Below are positions 23,349 to 33,240 of a stretch of 64,000 nt of DNA, piece after piece. Numbering within the stretch: the stretch's first letter is position 1; each line of letters starts with the position of its first letter. Both the position numbers and the translations under genes were made by a program. The notes beneath the pieces are model-generated. The model did no database searches. It was not told the DNA's origin and saw nothing but the letters and a program-made list of their open reading frames with translations. Source of the stretch: Lachnospiraceae bacterium (GTDB taxonomy: Bacteria; Bacillota; Clostridia; Lachnospirales; Lachnospiraceae); contig CAJTAL010000013.1 in the NCBI GenBank assembly GCA_910574285.1, positions 1-64,000 of the forward strand, read 5' to 3'.

Positions 23349-25493
23349 TCAGCGCGCGTCATCCGCCATCTCAAAATCTATCGTACGGAGCAGCCGGTCA
23401 GCGCCAAGAACACGCACTCTTACCTTCTGTCCTAATTTATATGTCTTATTGGTGTAAACCCCGACCATCTCATATCGGTCGTCATAATAATCATAATGGT
23501 CGTCCGTCATATTCGTGACATGCACCATACCTTCCACCGTATTCGGGAGTTCCACATACATACCCCATTTGGTCATCCCAGATATTACGCCCTCGAACTC
23601 TTCACCGATATGCTGCTGCATATATTCCGCTTTCTTAAGCTTCAAAGTCTCTCGCTCGGCTTCCTCCGCCCTTCGTTCCGTCTCACTGGAATGCTTCGCC
23701 ACCTCCGGAAGAATACTCCGGTAATGCTCTATCTTCTTCTCATCCATCCGTCCTCTAAGATTATCCTTGATAATCCTGTGGATCTGAAGATCCGGGTATC
23801 TTCGGATCGGTGACGTAAAATGTGTATAATGATTCGCCGCCAGTCCAAAATGTCCGATATTCTCCGGCATGTACCGCGCCTGTTTCATGGAACGAAGCGC
23901 CAGCCGGCAGATCAACGCCTCCTCCGGCGTATCTTCCACCCTTGCAAGCAGCTTCTGAATCTCCTTGGGTCTGATCTCGTTTACCCCTATATGCATGGAA
24001 TACCCGAAATTATTGATAAACGCGGCTAAGGTCCGCAGCTTCTCTTCCTCCGGCGCTTCGTGGGTTCTGTATAAGAACGGAAGCTCCTGCCAGAAATAAT
24101 TCTCCGCCACAGTCTCATTCGCCAGAAGCATAAAATCCTCTATAATCTTTGTCGCCACATTCCGGTCATAGGGCTTGATCTCGACCGGCTTCCCTGCTTC
24201 ATCCAGGACGATCTTCGCCTCCGGAAAATCAAAATCAATGGAACCCCTTCTCCGTCTCCGCTCCCGTAAGATCCGGGATAAATCCCGCATACGTTCAAAC
24301 AACGGAACCAGCTCCCTATAATTTTCCATTTCAGCCGGATCTCTGTCTTCCAGTATCTTCTTCACACTGGTATAAGTCATTCTCCTGTCCACATGAATCA
24401 CCGTCTCCGCAATCTCATGTCCGATCACGACTCCCTTTTGATTCACCGACATGATACAGCTAAGGGCAAGCCTGTCTTCCCCGGCATTCAACGAACAGAT
24501 CCCGTTGGACAGCCTGTGAGGAAGCATCGGGATCACTCTGTCCGCGAGATAGACACTGGTGCCGCGCGCTAACGCCTCCCGGTCCATCGCGCTGTTCTCC
24601 TGGACATAATTCGTCACATCTGCAATATGAACTCCCAGGATATAACAGTCTCCTTCCAGGGTAAGAGAAACCGCGTCGTCCAGATCCTTCGCGTCTTCCC
24701 CGTCGATCGTCACCATCTGCCAGTCTCTGATATCCCGGCGCCCCGACATGTCGGCTTCGCTTACATCCTTCGCCGCACGCTCCGCCTGATTCAATATCTT
24801 CTCCGAGAACGCCTCCGGGAGGTCATATCCTCTGACAATTGACATAATATCGACGCCAGGATCATTGACATGTCCCAGGATCTCTGTGATCTTTCCTTCC
24901 GGCTTCCTTCCGCCTTCTCCATAAAAAGTCAATTCCGCAACTACTTTATGACCGTCCACCGCTCCCTTTGACTTCTCGGCGGAAATAAAGACATCCTGGG
25001 TAAATTTCTGATTATCCGGAATCACAAACCCATAATTCTGCTTCTCTTTCTTCCGGTAGATCCCGACAACCCTGGTGATTCCCCTGGATATAATCCTGAC
25101 AATCCTGCCTTCCCGGCGCTTCTGGTCCGGCTCCCTCAGGATGATAAATTCAACTCTGTCCCCGTCAAAGGCCCCGTTCTTATCTTCTTCGCCGATGAAG
25201 ACATCCCGGCCTTCATCCTCTGTCACGACAAATCCAAAACCTCTTAAGCTTCCCCGATAAACCCCTGTCAAATGCTTTGCCGCGCCTTTACAGTACTTTC
25301 CCCGCTTCGACAGATAGATCTTTCCATCCGCCTCCAACGCCTCTAAGACTTCCCTGAGTCCGTCTCTTTGTTCTCTCGGAACCTGCAGAAGCATGGCAAG
25401 CTCTTTGAACTTCATTGGTACGTACAGATCATCACAGATCAGGTCATAGATCACTTTTTTCCTCTTCTCAAAAGTCTGGCTCATCTTCTGCAC
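23349..25493 (-). CDS. rnr: ribonuclease R
   Basis: A 714-residue processive 3'-5' exoribonuclease that degrades structured RNA and works with trans-translation. Domains in order: an N-terminal helix-turn-helix-like region (about 1-60), two cold-shock domains (about 70-225; GSLRGFGFVVTEDEGRDVF and YGFVIPDNQ), the RNB catalytic domain (about 245-570) with the acidic site in TIDGEDAKDLDDAVSL, and a C-terminal S1 domain (about 625-710; FEGVISGMTKWGMYVELPN). It lacks the long basic tail of E. coli RNase R, as is common in this group. It sits between secG and smpB, probably in one operon. Confidence 0.96.
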   Translation of the reverse strand: MQKMSQTFEKRKKVIYDLICDDLYVPMKFKELAMLLQVPREQRDGLREVLEALEADGKIYLSKRGKYCKGAAKHLTGVYRGSLRGFGFVVTEDEGRDVFIGEEDKNGAFDGDRVEFIILREPDQKRREGRIVRIISRGITRVVGIYRKKEKQNYGFVIPDNQKFTQDVFISAEKSKGAVDGHKVVAELTFYGEGGRKPEGKITEILGHVNDPGVDIMSIVRGYDLPEAFSEKILNQAERAAKDVSEADMSGRRDIRDWQMVTIDGEDAKDLDDAVSLTLEGDCYILGVHIADVTNYVQENSAMDREALARGTSVYLADRVIPMLPHRLSNGICSLNAGEDRLALSCIMSVNQKGVVIGHEIAETVIHVDRRMTYTSVKKILEDRDPAEMENYRELVPLFERMRDLSRILRERRRRRGSIDFDFPEAKIVLDEAGKPVEIKPYDRNVATKIIEDFMLLANETVAENYFWQELPFLYRTHEAPEEEKLRTLAAFINNFGYSMHIGVNEIRPKEIQKLLARVEDTPEEALICRLALRSMKQARYMPENIGHFGLAANHYTHFTSPIRRYPDLQIHRIIKDNLRGRMDEKKIEHYRSILPEVAKHSSETERRAEEAERETLKLKKAEYMQQHIGEEFEGVISGMTKWGMYVELPNTVEGMVHVTNMTDDHYDYYDDRYEMVGVYTNKTYKLGQKVRVRVLGADRLLRTIDFEMADDAR

Positions 25494-25599
25494 TTCCTCC
25501 TTTATGATTTTGATTTTATACTCTCCCGATATCTCTCTGCGCCTGATTTTATACGTTTTTGACAGAGTACATTCTTATACTTATCTGTTTAACGCAAAT

Positions 25600-25623
25600 G
25601 GACACTCCCATACAGGAGTGTCC
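25600..25623. terminator. hairpin between secG and rnr
   Basis: GGACACTCC (25600-25608) pairs with GGAGTGTCC (25615-25623). On the plus strand CACCTTTTTC follows; on the minus strand, the direction of secG, the tail is ATTTGCG. It may partly separate secG from rnr. Confidence 0.5.
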
Positions 25624-25651
25624 CACCTTTTTCATAAAAATATGCCCTATC

Positions 25652-25894
25652 CTACGCAAATACTTTTAAATTCAACACTGCTGCCAGGACAATAAACAGA
25701 ATCGCCAGAAACTTTGTAGACTTAACCAACGCGCCTTCCATAGAACGCCCCTTGTTCTGTCCCCAGTAAGTGTCCGCCATACCGCTGATCGTTCCAAGTC
25801 CCGCGGACTTACCTTCCTGCATCAAAACGATAGCCGTCAATGCGATACAGTCTATTGCAAATATGATCATTAAAACTGTCTTTAAAATCTCCAC
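25652..25894 (-). CDS. secG: SecG, protein-export translocase subunit
   Basis: An 80-residue membrane protein of the SecYEG channel. Two hydrophobic segments (about residues 4-23, VLMIIFAIDCIALTAIVLMQ, and 57-76, KFLAILFIVLAAVLNLKVF) flank the conserved polar loop QEGKSAGLGTISGMADTYWG. The size is typical. It is the first gene of the secG-rnr-smpB series, a common Firmicute arrangement. Confidence 0.95.
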   Translation of the reverse strand: MEILKTVLMIIFAIDCIALTAIVLMQEGKSAGLGTISGMADTYWGQNKGRSMEGALVKSTKFLAILFIVLAAVLNLKVFA

Positions 25895-26005
25895 CTTCTA
25901 CACCTCCTGCGTCTAAACAGTATTTATTCTACCATAAGACATCTAAAATAGCAAGATTGAGCTTCCAAAAACTTACACAAAAACTTGCAATTTATCTCTG
26001 CCTAT

Positions 26006-27343
26006 TTATTTCTGCCTCAGCAACATCTCGGCTATTTTCTTCGGACTGGGCGGATTTCCCTTATAAAGAGACATCATCTTATACATCTTCCCCGCAGCCA
26101 TGGTAATCAGCGAAGCAGTCACTACGACGATTCCGAGCGAACAAAGGGATTCCGGTATGCTCATAGCCCCAAGCAATATCTTCGTCGGCGCCACCAGAAT
26201 CGCTGTAAACGGCATCCACACCTGCCACGTAATAGCATCCCATGGCACATCCGAACCTGTGCCCCCTGAGTACATGGTAGCAAAAAAGCTTAAGATCAAT
26301 ACCAGCACAAACAACATACTCGTATTAGACAGATCTTCCGGCTTCTCCGCGACAGCGCCGCCTATCGCCGCAAGCGAGCAGTAAAGCAGCAATCCGGCTA
26401 TCAGCATCAGAAGCGCAAGGATGACTCCGGGAACCGTAAACATTCCTGTAAACTCACCAAATGTATCGACCAACTGAATCAGCGCCATATCTGTCTGCGG
26501 GTTCACCATCTTCGTAAAACATACGCCTAGGGCAAAACCGCCGAACAATCCGCCGATCCAGATAAAAAGCTGCATAATTCCGCTTGCCGCCGTCGCAAAT
26601 ACCTTGCCCAGCAGCATCGCCCCGGGCTTCACTGAAACCAGGAACAAATCCATAAGCTTCGACGTCTTCTCCACGATTACAATATTCGCCGTTCCCTGTC
26701 CATAAGCAAGAATCATAAAATAAAGAATCATAATATTCAGATACGGAAGCAGCCTCCCAAGGACTCCCTTCATCGACGCGTATTCGTCACTCTCGCCGGC
26801 AGGAATCCCGCTGTCCCGGACCTCGGTCTTAATCGGCATCGTCAATTCCGCGACCTGCGTACTCTCAAGATTTAATTCCTGAATCAAAATATAGCGGAAA
26901 TACTCTGAAAGAAACGCCCCATATGCATCCGCGTCTTTCTCTTCAAGTTTCGTTTCTTTCGGAAGAAGCACGTTAAGCTTATAATCTCCCTCCTGTCTGT
27001 CTACGACCAACAAGGCGGCATAAGCGTCTTCCTCTGCCTTTTTCGCGGCTTCTTCTACACTCTCTGCCGTCTCATAAGCCACATCCGTGAATCGCTCAGG
27101 ATCCACACCGTTTAAAATCTCAAAATCCGCTTCCCCATCTGCCATATATTCCTTATCAACCACATATATTTTATTAAGCTTACTTTCATATGTCTCATCT
27201 TCATCAAAATATTCGATTGCCGGCATGATAACCGCCGGAAGCAGCAGGCACAGAAGAGCTATAATAACCGTCGCATTTCGATACCCCTTCTGCTTTACAT
27301 GCTGAACAAATGTAAAAGAAAAAATCTTCCCTGTCTCTTTCAT
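26006..27343 (-). CDS. ABC-2 type exporter permease (second of pair)
   Basis: A membrane protein of about 445 residues of the ABC-2 / NatB-like kind. The start at 27343 (MKETGKIFSF) follows AAGGAGGTGGACGGC and overlaps the TGA of the upstream permease as ATGA, so translation is coupled. One N-terminal membrane helix (TVIIALLCLLLPAVIMPAIE), a large external domain of about 190 residues, then five to six helices including YLNIMILYFMILAYGQGTANI and VEKTSKLMDLFLVSVKP, typical of NatB/CcmB-like exporters. With the ATPase and the other permease it should form one heterodimeric exporter. The substrate is unknown. Confidence 0.88.
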   Translation of the reverse strand: MKETGKIFSFTFVQHVKQKGYRNATVIIALLCLLLPAVIMPAIEYFDEDETYESKLNKIYVVDKEYMADGEADFEILNGVDPERFTDVAYETAESVEEAAKKAEEDAYAALLVVDRQEGDYKLNVLLPKETKLEEKDADAYGAFLSEYFRYILIQELNLESTQVAELTMPIKTEVRDSGIPAGESDEYASMKGVLGRLLPYLNIMILYFMILAYGQGTANIVIVEKTSKLMDLFLVSVKPGAMLLGKVFATAASGIMQLFIWIGGLFGGFALGVCFTKMVNPQTDMALIQLVDTFGEFTGMFTVPGVILALLMLIAGLLLYCSLAAIGGAVAEKPEDLSNTSMLFVLVLILSFFATMYSGGTGSDVPWDAITWQVWMPFTAILVAPTKILLGAMSIPESLCSLGIVVVTASLITMAAGKMYKMMSLYKGNPPSPKKIAEMLLRQK

Positions 27344-28749
27344 CTGCCGTCCACCTCCTTCGTATGACTCTGCCGGAACATCGCGATCCACCCGCTGACT
27401 TTCATACGGCTTCCGCGGTACATCATCAGCGCGCGGTAGAGCCTTGCACAGACATAGGCAAGCAAAAGAATCACAATAATCTGAATGATCCAGGAAAATC
27501 CCAACATCCCGATTCCGATATCACCGATAATATAACGGGCCGGCGCACAGAACATAGAGGCAACCGGGCACAGCGACACCAGATACGTCAAAACAGGATT
27601 GTTTCCAAACCCTACGGTTACCGTTGCCGCCATATATCCTGCCATAACCAGCAATACGACTGCAAGATTTGCAGGTTCCACATCCTCCGTAGAAGAACAG
27701 CCGGTTCCGATCAGCCCGCTGATCAGCGAAACCTGCAGATAACCAAGCAGAAGCGAGATTACCAGAACCAGCGCCGTAACCGGCGATATTCTCAATATTT
27801 CCGAAGAAATACCTGTTGATGCCATCTGCTGCCACAGAACCGACGTATCGGCAAACTGCCCGGTAATCACATAAGAGATTCCCGCAGCCGCCGCAAGAGC
27901 CGCAAGCAGCCCAAACACATACGTCATCACAGCAAGAATCTTTCCAAGCAGCATGGCAAGCGGCCTTACACTGACCATCAGAAGCTCCGCAAGTTTTGAC
28001 GCCTTTTCTTCTATTACCTTCTGTATAATAAAAGAAGCAGAAAAACAGCACAGAATCAAAAGCAGTAAAGAATATAGCATCTGCACACCAAACCGTGCGT
28101 TGAACGAAATCTCTTCTTCCTCCAGATATTCCGGAACGCTCTGCACATTCGTTTCGTAAAAACCTGTCAAAGCAGCCATCTGTTCCGAAGTCATACCCTG
28201 CCCTGCATAGCGGGCTTCATCCAGTACACCGTACAGCAAGCCTATACAGGAATCCAGAGCCTTATCTGTAAAATCCTTATCTTCCAGCGTATAACCCTGG
28301 ATTGTAAAACACATCCCGTCCATATCTCTTTGCATATGCACATATGCCTCTTCCTTCGTGATCCGGGACTCATAAGTCTCTTCCGACCACTCCATACCTG
28401 AATGCTGCGAATCCAACAGCTCTTCATCTGACAGATTCATCTCCGTCGGACCTACGTCTACAAATTCCGTGTCTTGAAACGTCTCGTCTCGAAGCGGAAT
28501 ACTTTCCATATCAAACTGATATCCTGTATCATTTTGAATATACACGGTCTGAATACCTGACGGGTCGGCCTGATTCGAAGAATCTTCTTTCTTCCCGCCC
28601 ATCATCAACGCCATAACCGGAATACTGGCGGCCGTGATCAGAAGAAGGATCAGCACCGTGATGATATTCGCCTTTCCCTTTATCATCTGCGACAGTGTAA
28701 AGCGATACACCTTCCCTGTCCCGGTAAAATCATTCTTACTAATCTTCAT
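27340..28749 (-). CDS. ABC-2 type exporter permease (first of pair)
   Basis: Paralogue of the next permease with the same layout: one N-terminal helix (ANIITVLILLLITAASIPVM), an external domain of roughly 200 residues, then a C-terminal block of about six helices containing IEEKASKLAELLMVSVRPLAM, which matches the equivalent segment of its partner. The start at 28749 (MKISKND) follows GGTGATGCAC and lies inside the last codons of the ATPase gene, so the three genes are translationally linked. Together they look like a NatAB-type exporter with two unequal permeases. Substrate unknown. Confidence 0.88.
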   Translation of the reverse strand: MKISKNDFTGTGKVYRFTLSQMIKGKANIITVLILLLITAASIPVMALMMGGKKEDSSNQADPSGIQTVYIQNDTGYQFDMESIPLRDETFQDTEFVDVGPTEMNLSDEELLDSQHSGMEWSEETYESRITKEEAYVHMQRDMDGMCFTIQGYTLEDKDFTDKALDSCIGLLYGVLDEARYAGQGMTSEQMAALTGFYETNVQSVPEYLEEEEISFNARFGVQMLYSLLLLILCCFSASFIIQKVIEEKASKLAELLMVSVRPLAMLLGKILAVMTYVFGLLAALAAAAGISYVITGQFADTSVLWQQMASTGISSEILRISPVTALVLVISLLLGYLQVSLISGLIGTGCSSTEDVEPANLAVVLLVMAGYMAATVTVGFGNNPVLTYLVSLCPVASMFCAPARYIIGDIGIGMLGFSWIIQIIVILLLAYVCARLYRALMMYRGSRMKVSGWIAMFRQSHTKEVDGR

Positions 28750-29701
28750 GTGCATCACCCACTTTCTCCACGAAAATCTCATGGAGAGACGGCTCGCGCA
28801 AGCTGAATGTAACGACTGTAATCCCCTTCTCGATCAATAACTTCAGGAAAGCATTCGCCTGTTCATCCCCGGTCACCTTGATCTGATATTCATATTCCTT
28901 CACCGAAACCAACGTTAATCCCTCTCTCCTGATAATATCCGACACATCCGTCTCCGTCTTCAGCAGCAGATTAACACGGCCGTAACTCTTTTTGATATCA
29001 TTCAGATGTCCCTGCAGAACCGTCCTGGAACGGTCCAGGATAATGATGTCCGTACAGAACTCCTCTACTGTAGCCATCTGATGACTCGACATAATCAGAT
29101 ACTTTCCCTTCGCAATCTGTTCTCGGATAATGCCTTTGAACAGATCTGTATTCACAGGATCCAATCCGGAAAGAGGCTCATCCAGAATCAGAAGATCCGG
29201 GTCAGGCAGAAGCGCCGTCATAAACTGTATCTTCTGCTGATTCCCCTTCGAAAGCTGATCTGCTTTCTTCGGAGCCTGTGTTTTTACCCTGCCTCGTTTC
29301 TTCCCTCCCTCTGGCTTCTGTACCTGAGGATAGAGATATTCCTCCACTTCCAGCCGTTCGGCCCAGAAACGGATCCTCTTCTTCGCCTCTGCTTTCGGTA
29401 TTCCCCTAAGCCCTGCAAAATAAACCAACTGATCCATCAGCGTATACTTCGGATACAGTCCCCGCTCTTCCGCAAGGTACCCCACATTACAGATTGCCGT
29501 ATCCAGCGGCGCACCGTTCCAGAGCACCTCGCCGCTGTCCTTTGACAGCATATTCAGCATCATACGGATCGACGTAGTCTTCCCCGCTCCGTTTGTTCCC
29601 AGCAGCGCAAAAACCCCTGAAACTTTCATTTCAAAGCTAAGGTTCTCCACCACAGTCTTCTCTCCATATTTTTTTGACAAATTTTTTACTTCTAAACTCA
29701 T
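28739..29701 (-). CDS. ABC transporter ATPase (NatA-like)
   Basis: A 320-residue ATP-binding subunit. The start at 29701 (MSLEVKNLSK) follows AAGGGAGAAAGAC and is preferred over an in-frame ATG at 29728. Walker A is LLGTNGAGKTTSIRMML. The signature region is LSKGNQQKIQFMTALL, an LSKGN-type variant of LSGGQ common in this subfamily. Walker B is DLLILDEPLSGLDP and the H-loop is IMSSHQMATVEE. A basic insert (GGKKRGRVKTQ) precedes the signature motif. A C-terminal extension of about 85 residues is typical of DrrA/NatA types. It is first in a three-gene operon with two permeases. Confidence 0.93.
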   Translation of the reverse strand: MSLEVKNLSKKYGEKTVVENLSFEMKVSGVFALLGTNGAGKTTSIRMMLNMLSKDSGEVLWNGAPLDTAICNVGYLAEERGLYPKYTLMDQLVYFAGLRGIPKAEAKKRIRFWAERLEVEEYLYPQVQKPEGGKKRGRVKTQAPKKADQLSKGNQQKIQFMTALLPDPDLLILDEPLSGLDPVNTDLFKGIIREQIAKGKYLIMSSHQMATVEEFCTDIIILDRSRTVLQGHLNDIKKSYGRVNLLLKTETDVSDIIRREGLTLVSVKEYEYQIKVTGDEQANAFLKLLIEKGITVVTFSLREPSLHEIFVEKVGDAHED

Positions 29702-29804
29702 CTGTCTTTCTCCCTTCTTTGCTGACAACAGTATAACATGATGGGGGAGATTTTTCCTGATTTTTGCTTGAAATGCACTATTTTCGTCTTTAAATGATTC
29801 TCCC

Positions 29805-31235
29805 TCAGATCATCTCCCTTAATTTCTGGTTCACCATACCGGGATTCGCTTTTCCTTTCATAGCTTTCATGGTCTGCCCTACCAGCGCTCCAAGCGCTTT
29901 TTCTTTCCCGCCGCGGTAATCCTCAACTGCCTGCGGGTTATCGGCTATTACTTTTTTCAAGACCTCCTCCAGCGCTCCTTCGTCATTGACTGTCTTAAGC
30001 CCGTGCTCTTCCACATAAACTCCCGGGTCGATATTTTCCAGAAAAATCTTCTCGAATACTTCTTTTGCCACCGAATTGTTGATGGTCCCGGCTTCCGTCA
30101 ATTCCACCAGCTTTGCCAGATTTTCCGGTGCGAACGATATCTCCTCCGGCTCCATATTATGGTCTTTCAGCAAACGTAAGGTCTCCACCATCAGCCAGTT
30201 GGACACTTTCTTAGGCTTCCCGCAGATTGCCGCAGCCGCCTCGAAGATATCCGCCATATGCTTGGAGCCTGTAATGATCTTCGCGTCGTACTCCGGGATA
30301 TCGAATTCCTTCTTATACCGCATGAGCTTCTCCGTCTGAAGCTCCGGCTGTCTGCTTCGGATCTTCTCGATCCACTCGTCGTCAATTATGACCGGCACAA
30401 GATCAGGCTCCGGGAAATACCGATAATCCTGGGCGTCTTCCTTCGAACGCATGGCATAAGAGAATTCCTTATTGTCATCCCAGCGCCTGGTCTCCTGAAT
30501 GACCGCTTTCCCTGCCTCGAGCAATTCGATCTGGCGCTCCCGTTCCCCTTCGATGGCTCTTGCAATGGCCTTAAAAGAGTTCAGGTTCTTCATCTCCGTC
30601 CTGGTACCGAATTCCTTCGCCCCGGCTTCTCTCACCGACAGGTTGACGTCCGCCCTCATAGAGCCCTCCTGGAGCTTACAATCCGACGCTCCAAGATACT
30701 GGATGATCATCCTGAGTTTCTCCAGATACGCGATCACCTCGTCTGCCGAACGCATATCCGGCTCTGATACAATCTCCACAAGAGGAACTCCGCTCCGGTT
30801 ATAATCCACCAGCGAAGTATCGTCCCACTCGTCATGAACCAATTTCCCCGCGTCTTCTTCCATATGCATCTCATGAATCCGAACCCTCTTCTTCATGCTT
30901 CCCGCCTCAATCTCCACATACCCGTTTCGCGCGATGGGAAGGTATAACTGCGAGATCTGGTAGTTCTGCGGGTTATCCGGGTAGAAATAATTCTTACGGT
31001 CGAATTTGCAGACTCTTGTAATCTCACAGTTTGCCGCCAGGCCAATCGCCATGGCATATTCTACCACCTGTTTATTCAGAACCGGCAGAGATCCCGGCAT
31101 TCCCGTACATACCGGACAGGTATGAGTATTCGGAGCGCCGCCGAATTCCGTACTGCAGGAACAGAAAATCTTTGTCTTTGTCGCAAGTTCCACGTGAACC
31201 TCAAGCCCGATTACTGTCTCATACTGCTTTGCCAT
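29805..31235 (-). CDS. gatB: Asp/Glu-tRNA(Asn/Gln) amidotransferase subunit B
   Basis: A 476-residue kinase/tRNA-binding subunit of GatCAB, which phosphorylates and then amidates Asp-tRNA(Asn) or Glu-tRNA(Gln). The start at 31235 (MAKQYETVIGLEVHVEL) follows AGGAGGCAGAGCGTA; its ATG overlaps the gatA stop as TAATG, so the genes are coupled. The cradle domain contains GLEVHVELATKTKIFCSC and the zinc cysteines (C-S-C-S near residue 25 and HTCPVCTGMPGSLPVLN). The C-terminal tail domain (KVIADNPQAVEDYRGGKEKA, GQTMKAMKGKANPG) binds the tRNA elbow. It is last in the aspS-gatC-gatA-gatB block. Confidence 0.97.
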   Translation of the reverse strand: MAKQYETVIGLEVHVELATKTKIFCSCSTEFGGAPNTHTCPVCTGMPGSLPVLNKQVVEYAMAIGLAANCEITRVCKFDRKNYFYPDNPQNYQISQLYLPIARNGYVEIEAGSMKKRVRIHEMHMEEDAGKLVHDEWDDTSLVDYNRSGVPLVEIVSEPDMRSADEVIAYLEKLRMIIQYLGASDCKLQEGSMRADVNLSVREAGAKEFGTRTEMKNLNSFKAIARAIEGERERQIELLEAGKAVIQETRRWDDNKEFSYAMRSKEDAQDYRYFPEPDLVPVIIDDEWIEKIRSRQPELQTEKLMRYKKEFDIPEYDAKIITGSKHMADIFEAAAAICGKPKKVSNWLMVETLRLLKDHNMEPEEISFAPENLAKLVELTEAGTINNSVAKEVFEKIFLENIDPGVYVEEHGLKTVNDEGALEEVLKKVIADNPQAVEDYRGGKEKALGALVGQTMKAMKGKANPGMVNQKLREMI

Positions 31236-32839
31236 TACGCTCTGCCTCCTTTCATACACTGATCGTCCTCTCCCTTTCGGCCTATGGCCGGCTCTTTCTT
31301 CTTTGACATATTATTTATCATCTCCGGTCTTTCGTAGGTTCTCGTCTTTTCCAGCGTATACGCCGTCCGGATGATTTTTTTCTCTTCAAAACAATCGCCG
31401 ATGATCTGCATTCCCACAGGAAGCCCCTTAGAATCCGTCCCCACCGGAATACTGATTCCCGGCAGCCCCGCCAGATTCACCGAAATCGTATAGATATCCC
31501 CCAGATACATCTTAAGCGGATCACTCAGACTCTTTCCAAGCTCCGGCGCCGTCGTCGGAGCCGCAGGTGCAATGATTATGTCATATTTCTCGAACGCACG
31601 GTCAAATTCCTGCTTAATCAACGCTTTCGTCCGCAGGGCTTTCAGATAATACGCATCGTAATAACCTGAACTCAAGACGAAGGACCCCAGCATGATCCGT
31701 CGCTTCACCTCCGCTCCGAATCCTTCCGACCTCGTCTTCTTATACATATTGTGAAGCCCCTCGTAATCTTCCGTTCGATACCCATATTTTACACCGTCAA
31801 ACCGGGACAGATTCGAACTTGCCTCCGCAGAGGCGATCACATAATAGGCCGGGATCGCATACTGAACCAGTCCCAGGTCGAACTCTTCCACGACGGCGCC
31901 CCGTTCTTCCAACGTCCGGACGGCTTCCAGAATCTTCTCCCTGACTTCCGCATCCAGCCCTTTCCCGAAATAATCCTTAGGAATGCCGATTCTCATCCCC
32001 GCCACGTCATCCACCAGCGCGCCTGTAAAATCATAGCCCGCCGGACAGACCTCCTCTTTCCCGCCGGAACGCACCTTACCGGAGGTTGTATGGACATAGG
32101 TTCTCCTGTCAATGGACGTGCTGTCCTTCGGATCATGGGCGGCAATGGCTTCCAGGATTGCCGCGCAGTCGGTCACATCCTTTGCAATCGGTCCGATCTG
32201 ATCCAGAGAGGAACCATAAGCAATCAATCCATACCGGGACACCGTGCCATATGTCGGCTTGATTCCTACCACTCCGCAGAAAGAACTGGGCTGACGGATG
32301 GACCCGCCTGTATCTGATCCCAGTGCATACGGGCATTCTTCTGCTGCCACCGCCGCACAGGATCCTCCGGAAGAACCTCCCGGCACATGCCTGAGATTCC
32401 AGGGATTCCTTGTCACACCATAGTAAGAAGTCTCCGTCGTGCTTCCCATGGCAAATTCGTCCATATTTGTTTTTCCGATTATAACTGCTCCTGCCTTCTC
32501 AAGCCTTCTGACCGCTTCCGCCGTAAACGTCGGTTTGAAATTCTCAAGTATTCTGGAACTGCAGGTAGTCGTCATATCCTTCGTACACATATTATCCTTA
32601 ACTGCCACCGGAACACCTGCCAACGGTCCTGTAATCCTCCCGTCATCGATCTGTTCCTGAATCCTGGCCGCCCGCTCTAACGCGCCTTCCCGGTCAACGG
32701 ACACAAAGCTGTGTACATCCTTTTCAACCCTTTCGATCTGATCCAGAGAAGCCGTAACCGCATCCACTACGGATATCTCCCTTGCCCTGATCTTCTTTCC
32801 TAATTCTACTGCCGTCAAACTTGTAATATCCATCCTCAC
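31235..32839 (-). CDS. gatA: Asp/Glu-tRNA amidotransferase subunit A (glutaminase)
   Basis: An amidase-signature enzyme that frees ammonia from glutamine and passes it to GatB. The Ser-cisSer-Lys triad is visible: Lys in GVPVAVKDNMC, the serines in PGGSSGGSCAAVA and SDTGGSIRQPSSFCG. At 534 residues it is about 45 longer than typical GatA; the extra part is a charged C-terminal tail (after ERPEMINNM) reaching into the gatB start. A region around residue 255 (TTSGKVRSGGKEEVC) also looks inserted. It follows gatC by 9 bases. Confidence 0.96.
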   Translation of the reverse strand: MRMDITSLTAVELGKKIRAREISVVDAVTASLDQIERVEKDVHSFVSVDREGALERAARIQEQIDDGRITGPLAGVPVAVKDNMCTKDMTTTCSSRILENFKPTFTAEAVRRLEKAGAVIIGKTNMDEFAMGSTTETSYYGVTRNPWNLRHVPGGSSGGSCAAVAAEECPYALGSDTGGSIRQPSSFCGVVGIKPTYGTVSRYGLIAYGSSLDQIGPIAKDVTDCAAILEAIAAHDPKDSTSIDRRTYVHTTSGKVRSGGKEEVCPAGYDFTGALVDDVAGMRIGIPKDYFGKGLDAEVREKILEAVRTLEERGAVVEEFDLGLVQYAIPAYYVIASAEASSNLSRFDGVKYGYRTEDYEGLHNMYKKTRSEGFGAEVKRRIMLGSFVLSSGYYDAYYLKALRTKALIKQEFDRAFEKYDIIIAPAAPTTAPELGKSLSDPLKMYLGDIYTISVNLAGLPGISIPVGTDSKGLPVGMQIIGDCFEEKKIIRTAYTLEKTRTYERPEMINNMSKKKEPAIGRKGEDDQCMKGGRA

Positions 32840-32848
32840 TGCCTCCTC

Positions 32849-33142
32849 CTATCCGATCGTCTTCGGCACCTTGAAGCTGTTCTCCTTTTTCAGCGGGGCG
32901 TTGGCGAGGGTATCCTCGCTTCCGTCTATACAGCTTGCCACATCTTCACGGAATACATTATTGACCGGGAACACGTGTGACATCGGCTCAATCCCTTCTG
33001 TATCCAGCTCATTCAAGGTATCTATATAATCCAGCATCTTCTCCATATCGGCTCTGGCATCCGCTTTCTCTTCGCCGGAAAGTTCTAATTTTGCCAGAAT
33101 CCCTACATATTCAATCGTCTCATCTGATATTTTATTTGCCAT
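32849..33142 (-). CDS. gatC: Asp/Glu-tRNA amidotransferase subunit C
   Basis: A 97-residue GatC that ties GatA to GatB. The start at 33142 (MANKISDETIEYVGILAKLE) follows AGGAGGACAGAT and is preferred to an in-frame ATG at 33208. Conserved features are YVGILAKLELSGEE, the MLDYIDTLNELDTEGIEP helix and loop, and VFREDV near the C-terminus. It lies between aspS and gatA. Confidence 0.95.
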   Translation of the reverse strand: MANKISDETIEYVGILAKLELSGEEKADARADMEKMLDYIDTLNELDTEGIEPMSHVFPVNNVFREDVASCIDGSEDTLANAPLKKENSFKVPKTIG

Positions 33143-33240
33143 ATCTGTCCTCCTATCAGCGCTCCGTCCGACCAAGCATCGGAAGTTTCTGACCGGATGA
33201 AGCTTCACTATACTACTTTCAAGGCTTCTTTCTATCTGCT

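Noticed and set aside
28739-29701. ABC transporter as a bacteriocin exporter with the C39 peptidase at 13222
   Set aside because: The peptidase is 15 kb away, stands alone with its own membrane anchor, and the ATPase is of the NatA type with no peptidase domain.
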